Assembly: GCF_023284045.1 (NCBI RefSeq)
Contig: NZ_JAKIKQ010000009.1
Location: 1 to 64,000, forward strand
Direction of reading: 5' to 3'
DNA from: Shewanella kaireitica
GTDB lineage: Bacteria; Pseudomonadota; Gammaproteobacteria; Enterobacterales; Shewanellaceae
DNA: 64,000 nt
The notes beneath the pieces were generated by a model. That model worked only from the letters and a program-made list of their open reading frames with translations. It was not told the DNA's origin and did no database searches. A program made the position numbers and the translations under genes. Positions 36,129 to 46,817 of this stretch are shown piece after piece (position 1 is the stretch's first letter; every line of letters starts with the position of its first letter).

Positions 36129-37442
36129 CTACCAGCTACGCATCTTATGGCCTTTAAGCGCATAGAATAGAATGAATAGGTAACAAGGTAGACACACCCA
36201 GTAAGCTAGCTGTGTATTGTCAGCAAAGTGAGCAACCTTACCAAAAACTAGCGGTAAGATAGCGCCACCGGAGATCCCCATAATTAACAGTGCAGAACCT
36301 TGCGCGGTATACTTACCAAGACCTTCAAGCGCTAGAGGCCAGATTGACGGCCAAACCAATGCATGTGCAAGCCCCATCATCGCCACGAATGTAACCGTAT
36401 TTGGAATAACAGGAATACCACTCCAGCCCCATAAAACATCCGCTATAAATGTGCTATCAGCAGATGCAGTGGTTGCACCAACAACACATAAAATACCCGC
36501 TATCGCCGATCCTAACAGTGCTTTTTCTTGAGTGATAAATCGAGGAATACAGGTGACACCAATAATGTAACCCAGCACCATAAACACCATAGTATACGAG
36601 GTTAATGAGGCAAAGTTATTCACCCCGAGGCTCGCGCCATATAAACCAATGGTATCACCGGCGATCACTTCAACACCAACATAAGCAAATAGTGCAACGG
36701 CACCTAAAATCACCTGCGGAAAATGAGTAATGCTGCCTTTAGTTTGATGATCATCTGCCGCTTCAAATTCTAATTCAGGCAGTGATGAAAATTTCACTAA
36801 GCCAATCAAAAATGTCAGTGCAATAGCCATATAGATATATGGCGCGACAAGACGTGAAGACAATTCACTAATTTGCGCAGTTCGCTCAGCTTCACTCAAT
36901 GCAGCTAAATGGTCTGCAGTGAAGTTTTCAAAACCTGACAGGACTAATGCTGTAAACAAAATTGGCACGATAACGCCCGCACCTTTGTTAATGAGACCCA
37001 TAATGCTTATTCGCATCGCAGCACTCTCTTTAGGGCCGATATGCACCACATAAGGGTTAGATGCTGTTTGCAAAATAGTAAGTCCAGTACCTAAAACAAA
37101 CAGTGCACCTAAGAATAGGATAAAGTTGGCACTTTGAGCTGCAGGAATGAACAGTAAGGAACCGACAACCATGATGGCAAGGCCGATAGCCATCCCATTT
37201 TTATAACCGGTTTTCTTGAGTATCGATGACATAGGTAGTGCCATCACGGTATAAGCAATATAAAAAGCAAACGTGACAAATAACGCTTGGAATTCATTCA
37301 GTTCACAGATGATTTTAAGGAATGGGATCAAAGAGCCGTTAAGCCATGTCACAAATCCAAAGATAAAAAAGAGCACACCTATTATGGTCATAGGTAGAAT
37401 ACTGCTCTTAGGGCTAGCTTGAGCCTGAGTCGTTGCTGTCAT
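36129..37442 (-). CDS. nagP: N-acetylglucosamine MFS transporter NagP
   Basis: The 437-residue inner-membrane sugar:proton symporter is of the FucP-like MFS branch, with about twelve helices. The N-terminus has FFIFGFVTWLNGSLIPFLKIICELNEFQALFVTFAFY-type FucP residues, followed by LILQTASNPYVV in the middle. It is the Shewanella-type GlcNAc permease. It is transcribed alone from a promoter with a NagR-type palindrome at 37604-37617, and pairs functionally with nagK-nagA upstream. Confidence 0.92.
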   Translation of the reverse strand: MTATTQAQASPKSSILPMTIIGVLFFIFGFVTWLNGSLIPFLKIICELNEFQALFVTFAFYIAYTVMALPMSSILKKTGYKNGMAIGLAIMVVGSLLFIPAAQSANFILFLGALFVLGTGLTILQTASNPYVVHIGPKESAAMRISIMGLINKGAGVIVPILFTALVLSGFENFTADHLAALSEAERTAQISELSSRLVAPYIYMAIALTFLIGLVKFSSLPELEFEAADDHQTKGSITHFPQVILGAVALFAYVGVEVIAGDTIGLYGASLGVNNFASLTSYTMVFMVLGYIIGVTCIPRFITQEKALLGSAIAGILCVVGATTASADSTFIADVLWGWSGIPVIPNTVTFVAMMGLAHALVWPSIWPLALEGLGKYTAQGSALLIMGISGGAILPLVFGKVAHFADNTQLAYWVCLPCYLFILFYALKGHKMRSW

Positions 37443-37603
37443 GTATTTAAACCTGCTTCTTATAGTAATTAATTTGATGATAACAGAATCGCCTGTTATC
37501 CCATCCTTCCATGTTCTTGACTTATCAACAACAGATTTTTATCTGCTTTTAGTACCCAATACTGGGTTATTGTTTCATTGATGTTAAAACATTACCAGCA
37601 AAA

Positions 37604-37617
37604 AGACAACGCTGTCA
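37604..37617. promoter_or_regulatory. NagR operator upstream of nagP
   Basis: AGACAACGCTGTCA is a half-mismatched copy of the palindrome TGACArCGyTGTCA found five times in this locus. It lies about 160 bp upstream of the nagP start codon. Confidence 0.8.
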
Positions 37618-37705
37618 TTTTAACTTTTAGCGAATTAATTTCATAAACCAACATCGACTTTTCAGTCGCTTTAATGGCGCAACTCAGCAGCTTAATTACA
37701 AAGAC

Positions 37706-38869
37706 TTAAACCTTTATGAAAATTGATCGTTTATGCATCCAATAAAGCACCAACCACTGCACTAGCAATAATCCGATTACCGCCATTAAGCTCTGAGCTG
37801 GTACAGGAAACCAATTGATAACCCCGCCAAATAGGCTTTCAGCAGTATACTTCCAGTTAACTATACTGGTGGCAAGGTAGATAACTATCGCGTTACAGCC
37901 AATCACAATAAACGGAAATGCCCAGCGACTAAGTTTCATAACATCGATAACACAATAAAATAGCGTCAATAACAACAAACTCCAACCGGATGTAACCAGC
38001 ACAAAACTGCTGGTCCATAATGTCTTATTGACCGGAATAATAGGTGATATCAGCCAGCCCAGAACTAGTAGCCCTAAACCTAACAAACACATTACAGCAA
38101 GCTTATACCACTCCCCTTTGGGGTGGGTCTTAACAATAAAGTGACCGACAAAAACACCTAGGAGGCCGTTAACGACTGCGGGAATAGTCGATAAGATCCC
38201 TTCAGGGTCAACCGCTGCATTTTGATAAGTGACGCCAGGTAATAGCATGCTATCGATAGCCGCATTAATTGATCCGGTAACTGTAAACGAGCCGGTGCCA
38301 TCAAGTGTCACGAGTGGAAACAGTTGCAATACCGCATAAGCAACTAAAATAGTAACACTGGTGATCACTTGGGTTCTGAGGCTCGTATGCCAAACGAGTA
38401 AGGCACAAAAGAACCAAGCAAAAGCAATACGCCCCAATACACTTGCGTAGCGAATATCTCCCAATGCCATAGGAGCACCAGTGCCCCAACCATGGTTATA
38501 AATGACCCCGAGCAATAGCAATAACAGTAATCTTTTTACAGCGTGCTGATAGAGTGGAATTCGCTGATGCATTGGCAGCTTATCTAGCCTTTTTGGTGAT
38601 AACCCAAGTGCAACACCTGATAAAAATATAAATAGCGGAAAGATTAAATCGTAGAAGGTGAAACCATGCCAAGCGCTATGATGCATCTGTTTATCGAACC
38701 AATGTAAGCCGCCCCACCCCGTTAATACGATGAGTGCTGCGAAAATAGCTTCACCACCCAAGATCCAAAACATATCGAACCCACGAAGCGCATCGAGTGA
38801 CTTAAGTCTTACTTTGTTCTGTTTAGGACTGGGATCTGTCTGTGAATGGGTATCTTTTATTATTGTCAT
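37706..38869 (-). CDS. nagX: NagX, DUF5009/acyltransferase-like membrane protein
   Basis: About 387 residues with ten or more hydrophobic helices start with SLDALRGFDMFWILGGEAIF, typical of the heparan-alpha-glucosaminide N-acetyltransferase-like family called NagX in Shewanella. Its role in GlcNAc use is unproven; transport or acetylation of amino sugars at the inner membrane has been suggested. An upstream GTG at 38878 is less likely than the ATG at 38869, which has AAAGAG at good spacing. It is the last gene of the nagK-nagA-nagX unit. Confidence 0.86.
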   Translation of the reverse strand: MTIIKDTHSQTDPSPKQNKVRLKSLDALRGFDMFWILGGEAIFAALIVLTGWGGLHWFDKQMHHSAWHGFTFYDLIFPLFIFLSGVALGLSPKRLDKLPMHQRIPLYQHAVKRLLLLLLLGVIYNHGWGTGAPMALGDIRYASVLGRIAFAWFFCALLVWHTSLRTQVITSVTILVAYAVLQLFPLVTLDGTGSFTVTGSINAAIDSMLLPGVTYQNAAVDPEGILSTIPAVVNGLLGVFVGHFIVKTHPKGEWYKLAVMCLLGLGLLVLGWLISPIIPVNKTLWTSSFVLVTSGWSLLLLTLFYCVIDVMKLSRWAFPFIVIGCNAIVIYLATSIVNWKYTAESLFGGVINWFPVPAQSLMAVIGLLLVQWLVLYWMHKRSIFIKV

Positions 38870-38986
38870 TAGTATCACTCTTTAAACAAATAGCTGCTAT
38901 GGCTCAATTTCAACGATTTATGTGTATAACAAAAAACCTCGATAGCCTAAGCTACAGAGGTTTAGGTAACATGAATCAAATACCTT

Positions 38987-40123
38987 TTAACGCGCAGAAA
39001 AAATTAACTGTCCGCCGATATAGGTTTGCTGCACTTTATATTCATTGTTGATTAACACTAAATCAGCACGCTTCCCAATCTCTAGTGAACCGAACTGTTT
39101 ATCTATACCTAAGAATTTAGCCGGGTACAGAGAGGCCATTCTTATCGCCTCCTCTGGTGACAGTTCAAGCATAGAAACGCTATTCTTAACTGCTCCAGCC
39201 ATATCAAGTACGCAGCCAGCAAGCTCGCCAGTTACCGCATTAAGCCGATCACCAACACGTATGACTTGGGTGCCAAATAGCTCGAAACTCTCTTCGCTAT
39301 CAAGCCCTACTGGCGGCATAGCGTCAGTGACTAACATGACTTTACCTTGAGGCTTGGCGTTAATAGCCACTTTAGCGGCTGCAGGGTGGACATGATGCCC
39401 ATCAACAATAAGTCCACACCATGCATCAGCACTCTCAAGCGCTGCGCCAACCATCCCTGGGCTACGTGAGCCAAAAGCAGACATTGCATTAAAGAGATGA
39501 GTAAAACCTGTGGCACCGGCATCTAAAGCAGCCTTTACTGTGTCATAGTCAGCATTAGAGTGACCCAAGCAAACCTTTACGCCACTTTCCACCAGCGCCG
39601 ATATAACTTCAGGGGAAACATTCTCTGGCGCAAGAGTGACAACTCTTACTCCTAAATCTTGACGGCTAAACACCTCAAGCTCGGCATTTGAAATACGCCT
39701 AATATGTGGCTGTGGGTGAACGCCCTTTTTCGGTATTGATAAATGTGGTCCTTCAAAATGAACGCCTAAAACACCAGAGCTTTTAGCGGCTATAGCATCA
39801 GCTACTGCATCGGCAGCACGCTGCATTACACTCACGTTGTCGGTTATTAATGTTGGTAAGTAGGCTGTCGTTCCAAACTTTGCATGAGCAAGACCTATTG
39901 CTTCGATCCCCTGACGAGTAGGGGTTGCATTAAACAGTACTCCGCCGCCGCCATTTACCTGAACATCAATAAATCCGGGGCAAACAGTGCCATTCACTTT
40001 AGACTCTTTAGCGCCCTTGACGGTATCAAACGCGATAATATTGCCGTCTTCAAAAGTGATAGGCAGCTCAGAATGAAACTGCTGCCCATCAAAAAGTCGC
40101 TCTGCTACTATTGTTTGCTTCAT
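38987..40123 (-). CDS. nagA: N-acetylglucosamine-6-phosphate deacetylase
   Basis: The 378-residue amidohydrolase converts GlcNAc-6-P to GlcN-6-P and acetate. Metal and substrate residues are in CPGFIDVQVNGGGG, VHFEGPHLS (Glu ligand), CLGHSNADYD, GFTHLFNAMS and the catalytic Asp in LVTDAMPP. It lies 51 bp after nagK and 117 bp before nagX. In the Shewanella pathway the product would be handled by NagB-II, whose gene is not found here. Confidence 0.95.
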   Translation of the reverse strand: MKQTIVAERLFDGQQFHSELPITFEDGNIIAFDTVKGAKESKVNGTVCPGFIDVQVNGGGGVLFNATPTRQGIEAIGLAHAKFGTTAYLPTLITDNVSVMQRAADAVADAIAAKSSGVLGVHFEGPHLSIPKKGVHPQPHIRRISNAELEVFSRQDLGVRVVTLAPENVSPEVISALVESGVKVCLGHSNADYDTVKAALDAGATGFTHLFNAMSAFGSRSPGMVGAALESADAWCGLIVDGHHVHPAAAKVAINAKPQGKVMLVTDAMPPVGLDSEESFELFGTQVIRVGDRLNAVTGELAGCVLDMAGAVKNSVSMLELSPEEAIRMASLYPAKFLGIDKQFGSLEIGKRADLVLINNEYKVQQTYIGGQLIFSAR

Positions 40124-40174
40124 TTGAAACTCACTATCAATTTTTGTCTATGCTAACTGCAAAACAGCAAAAAA

Positions 40175-41080
40175 CTATTTCTGTTGCAGCTTATTATGCT
40201 GTTGCTGTGCGTAGAATGCTGCGCCCCACTCTGGAGGCTGCAGCGTCGGTGCTATTTCAGCTATAACATCATCATCTAACCAATTGGCCAGCGGTTCAGC
40301 AAGGCCGCCAATCATAGAAAAACGCGGTGGTTCTATTGTGAACAGTTTCCTTGCCAACTCGCTTATATAGCCAGCGCCCTCACGGACAATGTCTTGCGCC
40401 ACGCCATCTTTTAGTTGGGCAGCTTCAAACACGTTTCTCGCTAACTTGGCATAGGTACTAGACGATTGCCCAGCTAAATTGTCTACGATCCCCATGGCAT
40501 TGTTAACATTGAAATGAGCGAATAAGCGTTCTGTGAGTATGGTTTTCTCTCCAAAACCATCTAGCGCGAGTAGCACCTGTTCACTGGCTTGTTGTCCAAG
40601 CCATGCCCCGCTACCTTTATCACCTAAACCAAAGCCATGACCACCAAGACAAAGCTCTTCACCAGCAACATGTGCGTAGCCACAAGAACCGGTGCCTGTA
40701 ATGATGACAGCGCCATCACCACCTTCATGAGCGCCGATACATGCAGTATGAAGATCAGTGGTTAGGTACATACAAGCAAACGGATGTTGCCAATTCAATA
40801 CTTGCTCATAAAGCCTAGAGACATTAACGCCTGCAAGTCCAAGCCCTGCTATTAAGCGTTTACTGTCCGAGCTTTTGAGTCCTGCATCAGTCAACGCCAA
40901 CTGAGTTGATTCTTCAATAGATTGGAATGTTTGTGCTAAACCATGCAGCGGGTTGGCACGCCCGGCGACGCCAGTTCCCACAATGCTGAAATCACTTGCA
41001 TATATAGTTGCGCGGCACTTACTACCACCACCATCAATACCTATATACAAGGATGCTTCTTTCGCCTGGCCTATGCCCAT
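40175..41080 (-). CDS. nagK: N-acetylglucosamine kinase (BadF/BcrF/NagK type)
   Basis: The 301-residue ASKHA-fold kinase has YIGIDGGGSKCRATIY at the N-terminus (phosphate 1), LTTDLHTACIGAHEGGDGAVIITGTGSCGYA (phosphate 2) and MIGGLAEPLANWL. It phosphorylates cytoplasmic GlcNAc to GlcNAc-6-P after NagP uptake. It is the first gene of nagK-nagA-nagX, with a NagR palindrome 89 bp upstream that overlaps the probable promoter. Confidence 0.92.
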   Translation of the reverse strand: MGIGQAKEASLYIGIDGGGSKCRATIYASDFSIVGTGVAGRANPLHGLAQTFQSIEESTQLALTDAGLKSSDSKRLIAGLGLAGVNVSRLYEQVLNWQHPFACMYLTTDLHTACIGAHEGGDGAVIITGTGSCGYAHVAGEELCLGGHGFGLGDKGSGAWLGQQASEQVLLALDGFGEKTILTERLFAHFNVNNAMGIVDNLAGQSSSTYAKLARNVFEAAQLKDGVAQDIVREGAGYISELARKLFTIEPPRFSMIGGLAEPLANWLDDDVIAEIAPTLQPPEWGAAFYAQQQHNKLQQK

Positions 41081-41168
41081 GACAAACCTCTTTATTGTTC
41101 TAATATTTAATATGGAGCTAATAAACTTAACTGAGAAACCTAATAAGTTAATTGTATGTTACAACAAC

Positions 41169-41186
41169 AATGACAGCGTTGTCATT
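41169..41186. promoter_or_regulatory. NagR operator upstream of nagK-nagA-nagX
   Basis: AATGACAGCGTTGTCATT is an 18-bp palindrome with one mismatched central pair. On the minus strand a TACAAT -10-like box lies just downstream, so binding would block the promoter. Confidence 0.88.
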
Positions 41187-41217
41187 TGTTTTTTCACATT
41201 GCTTTAAGGACAAGAAT

Positions 41218-41249
41218 AGATGCGGTAACACCTGTTAGTTACCGCATCT
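41218..41249 (-). terminator. hairpin downstream of the hexosaminidase gene
   Basis: AGATGCGGTAAC and GTTACCGCATCT form a perfect 12-bp stem with an 8-nt loop, 50 bp past the stop. The following T content is modest. Confidence 0.65.
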
Positions 41250-41298
41250 AATCTAAGTAAATACTCACATCACGACAGCACACTGCCTGATGCTGTTA

Positions 41299-43959
41299 TT
41301 ATTTCACCAATAATGTTCGACCTTTTCGCACACCGTCAGCGGCAATAGCTCGAACTTCGACGTTGCCCTTAACAAGCGCACCCGCGTTATAAAGCCGCCA
41401 ATCGCCACCATTGACGCGATACTCTATCGCCAGTCCTGGATAGATAAGGTTAGCGAATAGCTTATTATCTTTTATTACTGCACCAACAGTTGGCACTCGG
41501 TAACTAATGCCAGCTTTATCAAGCTTTATCAATTCCTTGTAGCCTAAGGTATTAGCAATCGCCTGCCACTCTAATGCCTGTTGGGCTCGCATATCTTCAG
41601 TAAACATTCCACTTTGTTGATTATAAATAGCCCCTTGATATTGGTAAGGCACTTCCCAACTTGGCTTATGCCATGCTCGCTCGGCTAGCATCAATACCCG
41701 CGGGAACATCAAGTACTCAGCAATCTCGTCACTGCGAACCGTTTCGCTCCAAAGCTGACCTTGAATACCACTAAATTTAGCCGACTTAGCTAGCGGTCCA
41801 CTTACAACATTGCCATTTTCATCGCGTTGAACTGTGTCATCAGCTTCGAAAGGCAAGCCCTCAATATCGGTCCATTGTTCAGCATTGGCAGGCAAGTTGT
41901 CGGTCATAAAGCTATGTACGTGCTTGCTGTTACTTTGCCTAATGCCCCAGTAATAGCCGTGCTCCTTTGGATCGGCTTCATAGGGAAAATCAAAGTAGAG
42001 AACCTCAGGTTGACTCAATACCGCCTGCCAACCCAAGTTAGCTTGTTGATGGGCGCGTTTATGGCCTGCATGTGCAACAATATCCCAAATGTTTGACTGT
42101 ACCTTTTTTGGCATATTTTCTGGGCGAGTATGGCTCATGCCATCGCTCCAGCCTGCGGCTTCAATGCCTTTTGCTGCTAGTATAGAAGCGGTTCTTTCGA
42201 TGAAATAAGCCCCAAGTTCACTGCTGTCTTTAACACCTTTATCGTTATTGGCGATAAAGGCTTTACACACTGGAGATTCAAGCCAAGCACCAGCAGTTTC
42301 GTCAGCTCCGATATGGTAAAGCGTAAGCGGCACACCTGCCGTTTTATGCAGTTGTGCTATCTCATCAATGACTTTATCGAGAAAAGTAAACGTCGACTCC
42401 ATACATACATTTAAGGTGTTATCGTCATAGTATTGCACCGATGAATAAACCGTTTTGTCATTACTATCTGATAGCAAATACTGCTCTGCTTCAGCTGTTA
42501 AGCCCTGCTCTAGCAGTTTACGGTAACGTGCTTCCATCGACTTAATGGCAGCGCGAGAATGACCCGGCATATCCATTGATGGAATGACTTGGATTTGTCG
42601 AGCATTTGCAAACTGCAGGATCTCGATATAGTCAGCTTTACTGTAGTAACCACTAACCTTAGTATTACTAGAGGGGCCGCTGCCGAGTTGTGGCAGTAAA
42701 CAGTTATCCTCCGTTAAGTCATGGCAGCGTTTACTGCCGATATCTGTAAGCTCGGGAAGCCCTTCAATCTCTAAACGCCAACCTTCATCGTCAGCCATAT
42801 GCAAATGTAACTTATTGAGCTTATAAGCGGCCATTTGATCCAACAGATCTAATATCAGCTGTTTACTATGGAAGTTGCGAGATACATCGATGTGCATTCC
42901 GCGAAAATCATAGCGTGGGGAATCTTCCACCGACATTGCGTTTACGACTAGAGTGTTAACATCAACCAAAGATGTTAACGATGCTAACCCGTAAGAAAAA
43001 CCAGCATCGTCATTAGCTGAAATAGTAATCTGTTGTGCACTAATATCGAGATGGTAACTGCCTGGCACCGCTTTTACTGATAACGGTAATAAGGTAACCA
43101 AGAGCCCTTTATCTGACTCCGTGACACCTAATCTTGCTAGACGTTTAAGTGCAGCCTCAACTGACTGAGGGTTAACCTTGTTATAGTTGACCTTTAGCCC
43201 ATCTTTCAAAGAAGCTTGCGCAGTATCAGCGGTCAACTCAACCGATGTAGGCGTTGGTATAATGCGGTTTTCAGCCAACTTGGGGTTTGCTTGAGTAGAA
43301 AAGTTATTACGGTATAAAACGCCCGATGTCGCCCACTCAACTTTATCATTCTCGGTGCGCTTATACTGCTTTTCGGCATCGGTAAAATCTGCAGAGTAAG
43401 GCCGAAGTTCTAGGCCAGTCTCGGTATCAATGGCAACCTTGGTGCTGTCGATGAGTACAGGATCTGAGCCATTGGCAACAATATAATAGTTAGGCATGGC
43501 ATCAGTTTCAGCTAGCTGCCAATTATCGCCTCTAAAACGAATCGTTTTAGTCTGCCCTTTAAGTATCCCCTTAAAGCCTGTAGACGGTTCAATTTTGTGC
43601 AGATCGCCTTTAACACGAGAAATGGTAAATTCATCACCTTCAATCGATTGCACAGGTCTCATCTGAGAGTAGTAAATAGCCCAATCTTTAGCAGCGACAT
43701 CCACAGGAAAGGTCAAATCTATTTCAGCCACGAAGCACTTGCCACCAGCAGAGTCTTTATCGCAATTATTATCAGCAACATTAGTCACGACTCGGTAGTT
43801 CACAGCCAACTGCTGACCAATGAGGCTCAACTTGTCTTGACTCAGTGCAATGGGGGATCCGTCTTGTGCACCTTTAGCCGTTATTTCAACATCCTTTTGA
43901 GAACACGCGCTGGTCGCTAATATTAAGCCAACAGCTGCTACAATTAATCTTTTCTTCAT
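41299..43959 (-). CDS. hex: GH20 beta-N-acetylhexosaminidase, predicted lipoprotein
   Basis: The start at 43959 (MKKRLIVAAVGLILATSAC) has GAGG six bases upstream and gives 886 residues with a lipoprotein-like signal. An N-terminal chitobiase-type carbohydrate-binding domain and a GH20b domain precede the catalytic barrel. The barrel carries the Asp-Glu pair in YHIGADETAGAW (about residue 565), with DFRGMHIDVSRNFHS and HLHMADDEGWRLEIEGLP upstream. It releases GlcNAc from chitin oligosaccharides, probably in the periplasm. It follows the chemoreceptor gene and likely shares its NagR control. Confidence 0.93.
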   Translation of the reverse strand: MKKRLIVAAVGLILATSACSQKDVEITAKGAQDGSPIALSQDKLSLIGQQLAVNYRVVTNVADNNCDKDSAGGKCFVAEIDLTFPVDVAAKDWAIYYSQMRPVQSIEGDEFTISRVKGDLHKIEPSTGFKGILKGQTKTIRFRGDNWQLAETDAMPNYYIVANGSDPVLIDSTKVAIDTETGLELRPYSADFTDAEKQYKRTENDKVEWATSGVLYRNNFSTQANPKLAENRIIPTPTSVELTADTAQASLKDGLKVNYNKVNPQSVEAALKRLARLGVTESDKGLLVTLLPLSVKAVPGSYHLDISAQQITISANDDAGFSYGLASLTSLVDVNTLVVNAMSVEDSPRYDFRGMHIDVSRNFHSKQLILDLLDQMAAYKLNKLHLHMADDEGWRLEIEGLPELTDIGSKRCHDLTEDNCLLPQLGSGPSSNTKVSGYYSKADYIEILQFANARQIQVIPSMDMPGHSRAAIKSMEARYRKLLEQGLTAEAEQYLLSDSNDKTVYSSVQYYDDNTLNVCMESTFTFLDKVIDEIAQLHKTAGVPLTLYHIGADETAGAWLESPVCKAFIANNDKGVKDSSELGAYFIERTASILAAKGIEAAGWSDGMSHTRPENMPKKVQSNIWDIVAHAGHKRAHQQANLGWQAVLSQPEVLYFDFPYEADPKEHGYYWGIRQSNSKHVHSFMTDNLPANAEQWTDIEGLPFEADDTVQRDENGNVVSGPLAKSAKFSGIQGQLWSETVRSDEIAEYLMFPRVLMLAERAWHKPSWEVPYQYQGAIYNQQSGMFTEDMRAQQALEWQAIANTLGYKELIKLDKAGISYRVPTVGAVIKDNKLFANLIYPGLAIEYRVNGGDWRLYNAGALVKGNVEVRAIAADGVRKGRTLLVK

Positions 43960-43985
43960 TACAATCCTCATTTCCATATTCTTTT

Positions 43986-45473
43986 TTATAGGTGGAACGA
44001 TTTAACCAAGTCGCGTAATTTCTCCCCCTGGTGAAATAAACGATCACTTGATTTTGCAAGTTTTTCACTGTCTATTGAAGCCGAACCTGACACAGCCAGT
44101 AGATCATCTAAGCTCTTTGAAATCCCGGCTGTAACCTCGGTTTGTTCTTTTGCTGAACTGGCAACATCTAAATTCATATTGCTGATATTAGATACAATTT
44201 CTGTCACGTTACCTAGTAAAACTTTAATCTCTTTAGAGTGAGATAGCGCCTCACTAGATAGAAGTTGGCTCGACTGCATTACAGTGACGGTCTCTGTCAC
44301 TCGATGCTGTACCAGCTGGATCATCTTTTGTATTTCACCAGTGGCCTGTTGCGTTCTGCTCGCTAGCGTTCTCACTTCATCAGCAACTACCGCAAAACCT
44401 CTACCCTGCTCTCCTGCTCTGGCAGCTTCAATCGCTGCATTAAGTGCCAGTAAGTTGGTCTGCTCCGCAATGGCATTAATCACCACCACAACTTCATCAA
44501 TTTTCTGCGTCTCTTGTTGTAACTGCTCAACGGATGATGCAGATAGCGTTAGCTCATTGGCTAAACGGTCAGTAAGTGCTAACCCCGCATCAAATTGTGA
44601 CTGGCTGTGCTCAACCTCTTGATCGGCGCGAGTAGCCTCATCCGCAGTTGATTTGGCACTATTTGCCACTTCAAAGGCGCTACCACTTAACTGAGTAATC
44701 GCGGTTACAGCGGCTTCTGCATCTAGCAGTTGTGACTGTACTCGCTGATTATTGGTATTAGAGAGCGCATCGAGAGCTGTAGCATCGGCTAATATCTGCT
44801 CCGACGTTTCACTGACTTTAGTGATAGTTCCATGGATCTGTGCAATAAACTGATTGAAGGCTAAACCTAATCGACCAATCTCATCTTGACTCTCTACCGG
44901 CAACTTTCGGCTTAAGTCACCATCACCAATTGCAATCTCATTCATCGCCTCGACAACATGGGCTAGAGGGGCAATCACTAATACTCGTAAAATAAAGAAT
45001 ATAGCGACAACACTGAACACAAGAATAAGCAGCGCCATAACAATGTAAGTCGTCATGAGTTCATTCATTGCGCTATGAATAGGTGCAGCTGAAAACTCAA
45101 TTGATAATTGCCCTGTCGCTTTGCCATTGTCGGTAAACTTAATGCTGTGAGCTAATAGCTCACTTGCATCAACGGAATAAGGTTGACTGGTTTCAGCCAT
45201 CAATTTTCCGCGATGGTCGTTTACCGAAATACTGTAGATTTTATTGGATTTTAATGAGGTCGATAGCGCTGCGCTAATTTGCTCAAAATCATAATTAAAT
45301 ATCGGTTGGGCCAAGGTAACTTCAAGATTGGCTAAGGTATTTAACTGGTAATCCTCAAACTGCTGCACTAGCTTAGATTTTTCAAGTAGGTATGCTGAGC
45401 TAAAAAGAATGGTGACGACAACAAACAACGCCGAAGCTAGACCGATTAATACTCTTGTAGATAAAGAATTCAT
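43986..45473 (-). CDS. methyl-accepting chemotaxis protein
   Basis: The 495-residue receptor has a transmembrane helix at residues 9-29, a short periplasmic domain of about 110 residues and a second helix near 140-162. A HAMP domain follows ([23 protein letters not shown]), then the signalling hairpin with [32 protein letters not shown] at its tip. It overlaps the preceding binding-protein gene by one base (TAATG), so the two are translationally coupled. In the GlcNAc locus it probably directs movement towards chitin products. Confidence 0.92.
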   Translation of the reverse strand: MNSLSTRVLIGLASALFVVVTILFSSAYLLEKSKLVQQFEDYQLNTLANLEVTLAQPIFNYDFEQISAALSTSLKSNKIYSISVNDHRGKLMAETSQPYSVDASELLAHSIKFTDNGKATGQLSIEFSAAPIHSAMNELMTTYIVMALLILVFSVVAIFFILRVLVIAPLAHVVEAMNEIAIGDGDLSRKLPVESQDEIGRLGLAFNQFIAQIHGTITKVSETSEQILADATALDALSNTNNQRVQSQLLDAEAAVTAITQLSGSAFEVANSAKSTADEATRADQEVEHSQSQFDAGLALTDRLANELTLSASSVEQLQQETQKIDEVVVVINAIAEQTNLLALNAAIEAARAGEQGRGFAVVADEVRTLASRTQQATGEIQKMIQLVQHRVTETVTVMQSSQLLSSEALSHSKEIKVLLGNVTEIVSNISNMNLDVASSAKEQTEVTAGISKSLDDLLAVSGSASIDSEKLAKSSDRLFHQGEKLRDLVKSFHL

Positions 45474-46327
45474 TACATAGCTCCTTCAATACTAAATAGG
45501 TCCAACCATAGCTCTGATCTTGATATCGGTGTGAGCGGGCTTAACCCCGGGGTTTCTAAACGAATAATCGCTCTTTGTTCAAAGTTAGCTTTAGCATAGA
45601 GTTCATCAATCATCAGATGCTGATTAAACAACTTATCAAAACTGCCATCACTAACCATCAGCTCCAATCCCTGCAACAGATCTCTAGCAAGTTCAGGTTG
45701 TTGTGGAGAAACGAAGAAATAAGCTGGTGAGCGATACTGCAGTAACACTCGATCATCAACCTTTAAACGAGGATCAGGATGTTTATCTAATTCGCCCCAA
45801 ATCTCCTGTGCACCAAGGGCTAGATAGTCAAAGCGATCGCCTTCAAGCATCGGGTAAAGATTCTTGTATTTATAGGTGGTAATAATAGGAAGGCCTGCTG
45901 CGCGAATAATATCGGCATCTGGCCAATAGTGATTTTGCCCTGCTGTAAATTGCTCAAAGTCTGCTTGATTTCGAACACGATTAAAATCCGCTTGGGACTG
46001 CTTGCGAATAATAAGCAATCTATTACCAAGCAAACCTTTAAATATGGGGATCCGAATAGGTAAAACCTGCGACTCAAGCTCAGCTGAAGTCATACTCCAA
46101 AACACATCAACATTTCCCGCTAGCGACTCTTCAACTTTCCGCTTTTGGTTCATCTCAGTGGTGATTATTTTAGACTGGTATTGGCTGTTAACTCGCTCAA
46201 GAGCAGTTTCCATTAGCGTTAATTGCCAACTCTGAGGAATAGTGGTCACCACGTCCCTTGCAAGCGCATGACTTGCCATAAGCAATGCACTTAATAACAG
46301 TATTAGCGTCACAGCTGTTTTGTTCAT
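45473..46327 (-). CDS. periplasmic solute-binding-like protein coupled to a chemoreceptor
   Basis: From the ATG at 46327 (GGAG eight bases upstream) the 284-residue protein has a signal peptide ([22 protein letters not shown]). The single type II periplasmic binding-protein fold includes [14 protein letters not shown] and [26 protein letters not shown]. No ABC transporter genes are nearby, and the stop overlaps the chemoreceptor start. A ligand-presenting partner for that receptor is the likely role; the ligand (GlcNAc or chitobiose) is inferred from the locus. Confidence 0.8.
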   Translation of the reverse strand: MNKTAVTLILLLSALLMASHALARDVVTTIPQSWQLTLMETALERVNSQYQSKIITTEMNQKRKVEESLAGNVDVFWSMTSAELESQVLPIRIPIFKGLLGNRLLIIRKQSQADFNRVRNQADFEQFTAGQNHYWPDADIIRAAGLPIITTYKYKNLYPMLEGDRFDYLALGAQEIWGELDKHPDPRLKVDDRVLLQYRSPAYFFVSPQQPELARDLLQGLELMVSDGSFDKLFNQHLMIDELYAKANFEQRAIIRLETPGLSPLTPISRSELWLDLFSIEGAM

Positions 46328-46587
46328 ATTAGTCACTCCATTAATGGCCTAATCGTGACTACGGTAGTCAACGCTAGGTAAGAGCTATTATTTTTATTAT
46401 CTAATGATTAAAACAGGCCAAGTCTCTTAAGAAAAAAATGGCCGAGCACTCAACAAGCACCCGGCCTACACTAGTTTCTGGGGAGAGACTATAGGAATAA
46501 CAAACACAATTTGTTTGTTAAAAAAACACGAATTAGGAGACCTCATCCTATCCATGCAGACCTTACAAACAGCTGCCACACAAGCAG

Positions 46588-46604
46588 ATGACAACGCTGT
46601 CATT
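46588..46604. promoter_or_regulatory. NagR operator in the divergent region 46.3-46.8 kb
   Basis: ATGACAACGCTGTCATT matches the locus palindrome. It lies about 260 bp upstream of the binding-protein start and 214-230 bp upstream of the divergent TSUP gene, so it could serve either promoter. Confidence 0.82.
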
Positions 46605-46817
46605 AGAACATACACAAGACCACTTCAAATTTCTACATTTAATTGACATTTAGTATTATTTTTTTAATCGAAGCAATCTAAAGAATAATTCAAACCCATA
46701 AATAACAATCGCATAGCTCATCACTGTCGTTAGAAAAACCATATAGCAAAACGCCTCGATTGATAACAAGTTAGATACATGTCAGGATGTAAGCGCATAC
46801 ATAAAGAGGTCTACTTG

